The notes under the pieces were generated by a model. The model saw only the letters and a list, made by a program, of their open reading frames with translations. It was not told the DNA's origin and did no database searches. A program made the position numbers and the translations under genes. Shown piece by piece: positions 1 through 8,044 of a stretch of DNA of 64,000 nucleotides (position 1 is its first letter; every line of letters starts with the position of its first letter). This stretch comes from Diplonema japonicum (taxonomy: Eukaryota > Euglenozoa > Diplonemea > Diplonemida > Diplonemidae). The stretch lies in NCBI GenBank assembly GCA_964019335.1, contig OZ025697.1, positions 186,001 to 250,000 of the forward strand. The letters run 5' to 3'.

Positions 1-282
1 GCATCTTTCGTATGTTATCGGGAACTCTGTCCCGCCTTGTTCTTTGATGGACCCCACGATTTTTCCCAGTTGTGGTCCGTTTGTTACCGGTGAATCACCT
101 ATTTTCTTTATGATGAATGGGCAAATGGGTCTTAGAGACAGAGCTGCTTCGTCATCAAGGACGCCTGTAACGACGGTGCCTTTGAAGTTCATGCCGAGTT
201 TTCTTTCCGGGCTTGCGATCTTGAGGGTGTATGTCTCGAGCTTCCCACAGCCGGTGAACGGTCCCTCATCGTCCTGCGTCAT
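1..282 (-). CDS. PDZ-like domain protein, 5' part only
   Basis: The first 94 codons of a minus-strand gene that runs off the left edge. The ATG at 282-280 follows a G/A-rich leader, and the frame stays open to base 1 with normal codon usage. The peptide has a glycine-centred KLGMNF segment, a VVTGVLDDEA strand-like segment and a later KKIGDSPVTN turn, followed by a predicted helix. This order resembles a PDZ fold (carboxylate-binding strand, acidic residue, I-x-G-x-x-V turn). That is known of PDZ domains in general; the assignment here is inference from pattern only. No catalytic motif is seen. The gene has the same orientation as every other gene in the window. The product beyond base 1 is unknown, so the overall function cannot be stated. 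Confidence 0.55.
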   Translation of the reverse strand, partial: MTQDDEGPFTGCGKLETYTLKIASPERKLGMNFKGTVVTGVLDDEAALSLRPICPFIIKKIGDSPVTNGPQLGKIVGSIKEQGGTEFPITYERC

Positions 283-1118
283 CTTTCTCCCCCCAACCTT
301 TTTATTTTGTTTTATCTAAAACAGCATTATAAAATAATACTTTATTTTTTTATAAAAAATAAAAAAGCTTTCTTTTGAATCGATCGATGGGACGTTATTA
401 ACCCCTCTTGGAGGGTTAAGGCGTCGTTTTTTTTTTTTTTTTTTTTTCTTCTTTTTTTTTTTAAACGTTGGAGGGGGGAAGGGGGGGACAACAACAGAGT
501 TTGAGAATGTGAAGGAAAATATGCCTTTTTTTTTAATTTTCTCTTCCGGAGCTAGTTTTTTTTTCCCCCTTTTTTTCCCCCTGTTGTTGTTTTTTTTTTT
601 TTCCTCCATTTTTTTTTCTTTTTTTTGGAGTACTTCCTCGGTATTCGTAAGAGGTAGGATTCGGAGAAAGGAAAGGAAAAGGAACTTTTTGCCCCCCCCC
701 CCCAACCACTCCCAATTTGCACGGGAGCTTTTTAGCAAAGTCATCTTTGAAAAGAAAAGGGGGAATTTTTTTTTTTTTGATAAATTTCGGTGTGCAGGTG
801 GGTGCTCACCGTTCAGGGAGAAATTCGAGGGAAAAAAAAAAAAAAAAAAAAAAAAAGAGAGAGAAAACAACGCTTTTCAACGGAGAGGGAGAGAACAGTT
901 GTCAAAACCTCAAGAACGCCACACAAAATTTATCATCTTCCTTGACGAAAGAACGCGCAAAGATTACAAAAGATGGGAAAAGAGAAGCATTCGCCTGGAC
1001 CTACTTAATTCAGTGAGGCAGGGATGAAACCCCCTCGGCTTCTATGGTTTAGTGAACCATTTCATGAAGGAATACGAGAAGACGAGTCTGCAGATATCAC
1101 ATAGCACCACAAGTGAAA

Positions 1119-2110
1119 ATGGGAGAAATACTGAGAGAAGGAACGGACAAGAAAACAAAGTGGTTTCTTTTTTTTTTTTTTTTTTTTTTTTTTTCACTCC
1201 ATGAAGGAGGACGAGTTCGGTACACTGTGACGGGCACCAACGAGAAGAAATTCTGAAGAAAATTCGTAATCACAAAAAAAAAAGGAGAAAAAAAAAAACT
1301 AGAAATAAAAGGAGGCTGGTGTGTTGGTGGCACTACTCTGATACAGGGGGCGCACCTCTGCCTAGCTACATCTTCTTCTGCAAAAAAAAGATTAAAACTG
1401 GACTTATAAAACTTGCAAAGCCATGGGAGAAATATAGGAGAAGGAAATAGGAAAAGCAACATTACTAAGAAATATAAAAAAAAAACCGTAAAAAAAAAAA
1501 AAAAAAAAAAGAAGAAAACCCATCATTCTGAACAACAAAAACAGCAGTATGGGAGAAATGAGAGAACAAAAAAAAGGGGAACTGGTCCCGCTTTTGAATT
1601 CACGCGCTGCAGCTTGAAAACCTGTAGGAGTCGTGAGTAGGAAAAAAATAATAAAAGATATTTATAGTAAAAGTGACCACTTCGAACTAATATAATAAGA
1701 GAATGAGAAGGTGTTGCTGTTTGTTGATAGAAACGAATTAGTCTACGTATGGGAGAAAAAAAACAAAACAAATAAAAAGAACTTTGGTTTACCCGGCCCA
1801 AGTACATACAAGGGCTGCTACACATGGGAGAATGAACAAATAAAGAAGAAGACAAAAGCAGAGTTTCTTGTGAAGAAGTGTGTGTACCCACACACATGGG
1901 AGAACTAACCCGAAAAAAAAAAGGAGAATAAAAAAAAAACACAAATTATTTGGAGTGAGCAGCAGTGATTCAATACACATGAGAGAAATCAGGAAAAAAG
2001 TTACTACGAAAGAAACGAAAAATAAATAATAGTAATAAAAAGAACTTTTGAAACGAAACTTTGTAGTCAAGGCTGGCGGAAGCTGGGCAGCCCTGAATGT
2101 GGGAGAAAAT
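1119..2110 (-). repeat. eight spaced copies of TTTCTCCCAT-like decamer in presumed 3' UTR
   Basis: Copies begin (plus-strand ATG) near 1119, 1423, 1549, 1749, 1824, 1896, 1979 and 2098. On the coding strand each reads TTCTCCCAT or a one-base variant (CTCTCAT at 1979, CTCCCACA near 2098). Most other sequence between copies is unrelated or A-rich, and spacing is uneven (70-300 bp). The array lies immediately downstream of the stop codon of the mucin gene. It may be a decayed tandem repeat or a repeated 3' UTR element; the sequence alone does not decide. Confidence 0.6.
1306..1389 (+). repeat. truncated SINE-like repeat
   Basis: Head-region fragment (ATAAAAGGAGGCTGGTGTG ... ACAGGGGGCGCACC ... 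GCTACATCTTCTTCTG) similar to 30415-30510. It is followed by an A-run. It is more diverged than the long copies. Confidence 0.6.
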
Positions 2111-2154
2111 TTTTAATTCTTAAGCACTATCAGTCTCTAAACACCTACTTGTCC

Positions 2155-5100
2155 TTAAATGTGGACTCTCTCGTGTGGGTGGCCTTCGGGCGCCTGAATC
2201 CCCAGGCCCTCGTTCTCGGCGCGGTCAATCATTGTCATGAACTCTGATAAAGAGGCTTCGCCTCCACTGTTGTTGCGCCTGATCAGGAAGAAGGCAAGCA
2301 TGGCTCCGCACACTGCAAGCACACCTAACACGATCAAGATAATAAGTAGCAGTGAGCCTGAGTCGTCATCGTTTTCAGGGGTGGCCACGGGCGGCTCCCC
2401 AGCGTTGTAGTCGACAGGGTACGGAGCATGTGTCTCACCCTGCGGCAGAGGCGCCCTAGTAGGGACAGCAGTCACGGGCGTTGTCCCAGGAGCTGAAGTC
2501 GGGCCGGCAGTAGGGGGTGTGCCAGGAGGTATCGTGGGAACAGCAGTCGGAGGTGTACCAGGTCCCATTGTGGGAGCAATAGTCACAGGTGCTGAAGTCG
2601 GGCCGGCAGTGGGAGGTGTGCCAGGAGGCATCGTGGGAACAATAGTCCCAGGAGCCGAAGTTGGGCCGGCAGTAGGGGGTGTGCCAGGAGGCATCGTGGG
2701 AACAGCAGTCGGAGGTGTACCAGGTCCCATCGTGGGAGCAATAGTCACAGGTGCTGAAGTCGGGCCGGCAGTGGGAGGTGTGCCAGTAGGCATTGTGGGA
2801 ACAGCAGTCGGAGGTGTACCAGGTCCCATTGTGGGAGCGATAGTTCTGGGAGCTGAGGTCGGGCCGGCAGTAGGGGGTGTGCCAGGAGGCATCGTCGGAG
2901 CAACAGTCCCAGGAGCCGGAGTCGGGCCAGCAGTAGTGCTAGGAGACTTCGTGGGAACAGCAGTCGGGGGGGTTCCGGGTCCCATCGTGGGAGCAATAGT
3001 CCCTGGTGCTGAAGTCGGGCCGGCAGTAGGGGGTGTACCAGGAGGCATCGTGGGAATAGCCGTCGGAGGTGTACCGGGTCCCATTGTGGGAGCAATGGTG
3101 ACGGGCGCCGAAGATGGGACGGTAGTGGGTGGTGTGCCAGGTCCCATCGTGGGACTAGTAGTCGAAGTTGGTGTGACAGTTGGCGTAGCCGGAGACCCAG
3201 TAACAGGCGGAGAAGTATCGGGCGTAGATGTAGTAGGTGCTATGGTGGGCGTGGCTGTTGGCAAGTTTGTTGGCACCAAGGTCGGGGCGGTGGTAGTTAC
3301 GGGTGTCGCGGTAGGGACAAATGTAGGTGTCGCGGTTGCAGGATGTGTCGGCACAGCAGTGGGAACAGCTGTTGGTGTACTTGTAATTGGGGAGGCAGAA
3401 GGTATCGCCGTGGGTGTCACAGTGGGAACTGCAGTCGGAGCAGAGGTTGTGGGAAGCGCGGTCGGGGCAGCAGTTGTTGGTATTGCTGGTGTCGCGGTGG
3501 GTACAGCTGTTGGTGCTCCTGTAGGAACAGAAGTGGGTGCAATCGTTGTGGGTGCAGCAGTGGGGACAGCAGTAGGTGTTGTTGTGGGTGTCACGGTGGG
3601 AACGGCTGTCGCTGTCGGAGCAGATGTTGTAGGTGCGGTTGTAGGAACACCAGTGGGAGTGGTCGGTATCGTTGTTGGTGCCGCAGTAGGGGCAGTTGTG
3701 GGTGCAATCGTTGTGGGTGCAGCAGTGGGGACTGCAGTAGGTGTTGTTGTGGGTGTCACGGCCGGAACTGCTGTTGGTGCGGTTGTAGGAACACCAGTGG
3801 GAGGCGCGGTTGGTGCCGCAGTAGGGGCAGATGTGGGTGCAATCGTTATGGGTGCAGCAGTGGGGACAGCTGTGGGTACAATCGTTATAGGTGCAGCAGT
3901 GGGGACAGCAGTGGGTGTTGCTGTAGGAAGTGCAGTCGGAGAAGTTGTAGGCGCTGCAGTGGGGACAGCTGTGGGTGCAATTGTTGTGGGTGCAGCAGAG
4001 GGGACAGCTGTGGGTGCAATCGTTATTGGTGCAACAGTGGGGACAGCAGTGGGTGCAATCGTTGTAGGTGCAGCAGTGGGGGCTGCAGTAGGTGTTGCTG
4101 TAGGAACGGTTGTAGGAACTGCAGTCGGAGCAGAAGTAGCAGGCCCAGCAGTGGGGACAGCTGTGGGTGCAATTGTTGTGGGTGCAGCAGAGGGGACAGC
4201 TGTGGGTGCAATCGTTATTGGTGCAACAGTGGGGACAGCAGTGGGTGCAATCGTTGTAGGTGCAGCAGTGGGGGCTGCAGTAGGTGTTGCTGTAGGAACG
4301 GTTGTAGGAACTGCAGTCGGAGCAGAAGTAGCAGGCCCAGCAGTGGGGACAGCAGTGGGTGCAATCGTTATAGGTGCAACAGTGGGGACAGCAGTGGGTG
4401 CAATCGTTGTAGGTGCAGCAGTGGGAACAGCAGTAGGTGTTGCTGTAGGAACGGTTGTAGGGACTGCAGTCGGAGCAGAAGTAGTAGGCGCAGCAGTGGG
4501 GACAGCAGTGGGTGCAACTGTTGTAGGTGCAGCAGTGGGGACAGCAGTAGGTGTTGCTGTAGGAACGGTTGTAGGGACTGCAGTCGGAGCAGAAGTAGTA
4601 GGCGCAGCAGTGGGGACAGCAGTGGGTGCAACTGTTGTAGGTGCAGCAGTGGGGACAGCAGTAGGTGTTGCTGTAGGAACGGTTGTAGGGACTGCAGTCG
4701 GAGCAGAAGTAGTAGGCGCAGCAGTGGGGACAGCAGTGGGTGCAACTGTTGTAGGTGCAGCAGTGGGGACAGCAGTAGGTGTTGCTGTAGGAACGGTTGT
4801 AGGGACTGCAGTCGGAGCAGAAGTAGCAGGCGCTGCAGTGGGGACAGCTGTGGGTGTTGCTGTGGGTGTCACGGTGGGAACAGCCGTGGGAGTACTTGTG
4901 GGAATAGCTGTTGGAACGGTTGTAGGGACTGCAGTGGGTTCTGCAGTCACGACTGGTGCTGGTGACACGGTAGGGCAGAGCTCTCCAACAGGCGACTGCG
5001 CAGCGGCCATAGCCACGTGCGAGAACATGCGGTAGTGGTGGTAGTCTTGGATGGCGTCGTTCCTGAATGAGTACTGGCGGTCAATCCACAAGATACCCGG

Positions 5101-7581
5101 GTTTGAGGAGGAAAGGGGCTCGTCCCACGTCCATTGCCACTGCTTATAGTTAGTGGGGATGTTCGCGAGGGACGCGAGGGTGACCTCAGCACTGTCCGAT
5201 GTGGCTGTCTTGAAGGTGAGGTGGTTGAGGCACATCCTGTTGAGGTCGAGGAACGGTGCAGGATCCAAGGAGTGGTCTGCGGCAATGGCACTGCAGTACG
5301 CAATTGTACCCATTTGATAGAAGAGGCCGCAATCGCCCGCATCGCTGAAGTCCCAACTGGAGCCTTGCTTTTCGACAAGCTTGTTGCCAAGAGCAAAGAT
5401 CACGTCTGCTGCCTTCTGCTTCTGCGGGCTAGAAGGGTCCGTGACTTCATGATAGTACTGGACACCAAGCGGCGCTCTGATAAGGATATCGAACATAGCC
5501 TGAAGGCTTCCAGATGCCGATTCAGCTCTGGTGGCCATCCTATTTGGGCTGCCTGTGGACATCCAGTCGATGGCGTTGTCTGAGTATGTGCTGAGCGTAG
5601 CGCCTATGGCCTCGTCGAAGTAGATCTGTGCGGCACGCACCATGACATCAATCCCGTTAGTGAGGGACTGCTCTTCGTCATAATCATAGAACCTCATGGC
5701 AGATTTACCCACTTCAAACAGAACCTCACGTGCACGCCTGTCTCCAGTGACGTAGTAGTATGTCTCTACCCCTGCCACATGGCTGTACTCCATAGCATTC
5801 GCGTAACCTGACCATGCCTGCTGCCCGTGCCTGTGCAGAGTACCCACAGAGTGCAGGGAGTTCTTTCCATTCCATGTCGTCTGGCTGCTGCTGTCAGTAC
5901 CTCCAAAGTGAACTGTCTGCATATCCAAGGTGTGTCTCGCAAGTGCCTCCGCGTCCAGGAACCCCTCACGACTTGGCTTTCTCATCCACTGCATCCACAG
6001 CTGGTTGGAAGGCTCCCCTGAGTTCCCTGACCATCCGTACCTCCCAAGCTCGCGCCATGTCCACTTGTTCATGCCCCCGTAGAACCACCCGCGGATGTCG
6101 CCGTAGTCCTCGATTCCAAACCAGCCCCACTTCACGCGCTGGTTGTAACGGAAGAAGTCCTGCACGACATGCATGGCGCGGTCAATCCTGTAGTGGCACT
6201 CGCTGGCAGCCAGAGTGGCTGGGAATGTGAACGGCCCCACGCCCATTACACGCGAGTCAGAGTAGTAGTCCGGGTCTGCCATGAGTAACAGCTGTCCCAT
6301 GTCCACGGCTTTGGCCAAGTTGTCAAGTTCTGTTGCGTCGGCAGCTGTGTCGCTGAAGACAAGCCACATGTCATCCGTCTTCCCGATGCCCTGTGCGCCT
6401 GTGTTCCGCCCGTTCCCACTCTCACCATTTGAGATAGTGTAGCTGTAGCGCTTCAGGTTCCAGTCAGCATGGCTCTCGGGGTACAGCTGCATTTCGAAAC
6501 CAGCGGCAGTTGCAACAAGCGCCTTCGGGAACTGCTCTGCCATGTCTCTCAGAACCACAGCGATACTGCCGGTTGCTCCAGAACGGGAGATTGTGCCCAG
6601 AGCCTGACCAGTCTTCGAAGTCCCGCCTACGGTGAATGCATCATACGCACTATGGTACAGTTCGCCTGTCCCGCCGCTCAGGGTAGATCCTTCAGCGAGA
6701 GTAGTGGCACCAGCTGCTGAGAAGGGGAGCTTCAGACCATAGCTCTGCAGGTTACTGTAACTGTCGTCGCCTGCGTGGACCCACGTGTGCCCCACCTGGA
6801 TAGTCTTGGAACCCCTAAAGAATCTCAATCTCACGATGAAGGACCCCAATGACTTACCGCTGGCCAGCACGTGCGCGCCCGACACCCTAACGTCTGCCAC
6901 AAGACTGTTCTGTGCCTCGACCTTTACCTGTAAGTTGTACGCATGGTAGTCGTTGTAGGAGCTTGACGTCTCGTCGAGATACGTTTTCATCATGGTGCCG
7001 CCGGGTTCGTTGCTGGAGGGGGTGAGCAGGCCTCCGTAGTAAGTGTCGCTGCCACTGACGGCAACCCATGGGCCTCGGTCGGTGGTAGGGGACGAACCGG
7101 GGGGGCTGAGGACCTCCGTGCCACCGACGGTGACACGGTGGAGGATCCCACCGTAGGTGGTGGGGATCTCCGCCACAAGGCTGCCTGTGTCGACCGTGAC
7201 GGCAGTCCCGGAGGTAGTGACGGTGACAGTGGTTGTCTCCGTGGGGTAGGCGTCGATGGCCCACAGCTCGGCGGACACCTGACCGCTGGATGGGATGGAG
7301 GCCACTTCAACATCCACTTGGAGCCACCTCACAGAGCCATCGGGCCACTTCGCAAGGGGTTTGCACCTGCTGGGCTGGTACACCCCTCCCACATACAGGC
7401 CGACAGCTGCTCCCGATGCCAGCACTCCGCGTGGCATCGGCACGCCACTCCTCACCATGGCCGCAGTCCTCGCCACCCCAGCTGGCTCGTCGATACTCAC
7501 GTCTACAAGCTTGCTCTGCTGAACCTGCCCGCACACAGCAGTGCTCATCAGCACTGCTAAAAGCCCGCGAATGGAGCTCAT
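2155..7581 (-). CDS. membrane-anchored mucin with rhamnogalacturonan-lyase (PcRGLX/YetA)-like ectodomain
   Basis: A single exon encoding about 1,808 residues. I start at the ATG at 7581 because it begins a clear signal peptide (MSSIRGLLAVLMSTAVCG). An upstream in-frame ATG would add a poor leader. Residues ~20-110 match the N-terminal RIFT-barrel pattern of PcRGLX/YetA-type exo-rhamnogalacturonan lyases (GVPMPRGVL, LAKWPDGSVRWLQVDV). Residues to ~870 contain Trp/Gly-rich helices such as GWFGIEDYGDIRGWFYGG, as expected for the toroid domain. Residues ~875-1705 are Pro/Thr/Ala/Val mucin-like repeats (TAVPTAAPTT) with several tandem 114-bp units. One transmembrane helix (LLLIILIVLGVLAVCGAML, ~1745-1765) and a short cytoplasmic tail end the protein. 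Likely role: cell-surface glycan binding or cleavage, held away from the membrane by an O-glycosylated stalk. The family match is by pattern; catalytic residues are not verified. Confidence 0.8.
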   Translation of the reverse strand: MSSIRGLLAVLMSTAVCGQVQQSKLVDVSIDEPAGVARTAAMVRSGVPMPRGVLASGAAVGLYVGGVYQPSRCKPLAKWPDGSVRWLQVDVEVASIPSSGQVSAELWAIDAYPTETTTVTVTTSGTAVTVDTGSLVAEIPTTYGGILHRVTVGGTEVLSPPGSSPTTDRGPWVAVSGSDTYYGGLLTPSSNEPGGTMMKTYLDETSSSYNDYHAYNLQVKVEAQNSLVADVRVSGAHVLASGKSLGSFIVRLRFFRGSKTIQVGHTWVHAGDDSYSNLQSYGLKLPFSAAGATTLAEGSTLSGGTGELYHSAYDAFTVGGTSKTGQALGTISRSGATGSIAVVLRDMAEQFPKALVATAAGFEMQLYPESHADWNLKRYSYTISNGESGNGRNTGAQGIGKTDDMWLVFSDTAADATELDNLAKAVDMGQLLLMADPDYYSDSRVMGVGPFTFPATLAASECHYRIDRAMHVVQDFFRYNQRVKWGWFGIEDYGDIRGWFYGGMNKWTWRELGRYGWSGNSGEPSNQLWMQWMRKPSREGFLDAEALARHTLDMQTVHFGGTDSSSQTTWNGKNSLHSVGTLHRHGQQAWSGYANAMEYSHVAGVETYYYVTGDRRAREVLFEVGKSAMRFYDYDEEQSLTNGIDVMVRAAQIYFDEAIGATLSTYSDNAIDWMSTGSPNRMATRAESASGSLQAMFDILIRAPLGVQYYHEVTDPSSPQKQKAADVIFALGNKLVEKQGSSWDFSDAGDCGLFYQMGTIAYCSAIAADHSLDPAPFLDLNRMCLNHLTFKTATSDSAEVTLASLANIPTNYKQWQWTWDEPLSSSNPGILWIDRQYSFRNDAIQDYHHYRMFSHVAMAAAQSPVGELCPTVSPAPVVTAEPTAVPTTVPTAIPTSTPTAVPTVTPTATPTAVPTAAPATSAPTAVPTTVPTATPTAVPTAAPTTVAPTAVPTAAPTTSAPTAVPTTVPTATPTAVPTAAPTTVAPTAVPTAAPTTSAPTAVPTTVPTATPTAVPTAAPTTVAPTAVPTAAPTTSAPTAVPTTVPTATPTAVPTAAPTTIAPTAVPTVAPITIAPTAVPTAGPATSAPTAVPTTVPTATPTAAPTAAPTTIAPTAVPTVAPITIAPTAVPSAAPTTIAPTAVPTAGPATSAPTAVPTTVPTATPTAAPTAAPTTIAPTAVPTVAPITIAPTAVPSAAPTTIAPTAVPTAAPTTSPTALPTATPTAVPTAAPITIVPTAVPTAAPITIAPTSAPTAAPTAPPTGVPTTAPTAVPAVTPTTTPTAVPTAAPTTIAPTTAPTAAPTTIPTTPTGVPTTAPTTSAPTATAVPTVTPTTTPTAVPTAAPTTIAPTSVPTGAPTAVPTATPAIPTTAAPTALPTTSAPTAVPTVTPTAIPSASPITSTPTAVPTAVPTHPATATPTFVPTATPVTTTAPTLVPTNLPTATPTIAPTTSTPDTSPPVTGSPATPTVTPTSTTSPTMGPGTPPTTVPSSAPVTIAPTMGPGTPPTAIPTMPPGTPPTAGPTSAPGTIAPTMGPGTPPTAVPTKSPSTTAGPTPAPGTVAPTMPPGTPPTAGPTSAPRTIAPTMGPGTPPTAVPTMPTGTPPTAGPTSAPVTIAPTMGPGTPPTAVPTMPPGTPPTAGPTSAPGTIVPTMPPGTPPTAGPTSAPVTIAPTMGPGTPPTAVPTIPPGTPPTAGPTSAPGTTPVTAVPTRAPLPQGETHAPYPVDYNAGEPPVATPENDDDSGSLLLIILIVLGVLAVCGAMLAFFLIRRNNSGGEASLSEFMTMIDRAENEGLGIQAPEGHPHERVHI
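2465..4960 (-). repeat. Pro/Thr mucin-coding tandem repeats
   Basis: Intragenic repeats inside the mucin gene. Within about 4435-4850 a 114-bp unit (38 codons) occurs in almost identical tandem copies. The degenerate copies at 3960-4430 carry a variant 180-bp register. The 2500-3130 part uses a different unit built on PTMGPGTPP and PTSAPGT. The reverse strand is also open through the array, encoding Val/Gly/Ala repeats; this is a by-product of codon bias. Confidence 0.85.
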
Positions 7582-7819
7582 GTGTACCCACGTTCTGTGT
7601 TGGAATGGAGGAAAAAAAATGGAAGGAAAGATCAAGTCTTTACGAAGAAACCTTGTTATTGGGAGAATACAACAACATGGGAAGGGGGGGGTTTTTTAAA
7701 AAAAGAAAATGCAAAAAAAAGACTTTCCTAAAAAGGGCTCATTCGCAAAGGCCGATATCGTAACAGGTATTGTCCTCAAAGAAAAGGAAGGGAAGAAAAA
7801 CTCTAATATTTTCTTCTTC

Positions 7820-7854
<35 letters not shown>

Positions 7855-7861
7855 CTGAACC

Positions 7862-7894
<33 letters not shown>

Positions 7895-8044
7895 AACGAC
7901 AACCGTTGTTGCAAAGAGAGGGGGGGGGGGGCGTAGTAATTTATTATTCATCTAACGATTTTCTATAAAAAGAAAAAACAAAAAAAAAAAAGCATCTAAA
8001 TAACAGGATTCTTTTTCTTTTCTTATTTCTCATGCAAATCTAAT
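7582..8044. other. intergenic, homopolymer-rich
   Basis: The presumed 5' leader of the mucin gene and 3' UTR of the coiled-coil/PH gene. It contains poly-A near 7861-7890, T and G runs, and no credible coding potential. Confidence 0.7.

Larger units (their letters stand above)
283..2154. repeat. intergenic region: homopolymers and short dispersed repeats
   Basis: No convincing gene. The stretch is dominated by runs of A, T, G and C. It holds one copy of a GTGTGCA/GTGCTCAC motif (about 782-814), a fragment related to the SINE-like repeat (1306-1389), and eight copies of a decamer reading ATGGGAGAAA on the plus strand (TTTCTCCCAT on the coding strand) spread over 1119-2110. Open frames here are Lys/Phe runs created by the homopolymers. 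The right part is the likely 3' UTR of the mucin gene that ends at 2155. Confidence 0.7.

Noticed and set aside
3343-4965. 540-codon plus-strand frame rich in Cys/Arg/Ser
   Set aside because: Another antisense frame of the same repeat array; no domain or start context.
2519-5035. 838-codon plus-strand open frame (Val/Gly/Ala repeats)
   Set aside because: It is the exact reverse complement of the Thr/Pro mucin repeats. The minus strand has the signal peptide, folded domain and membrane anchor.
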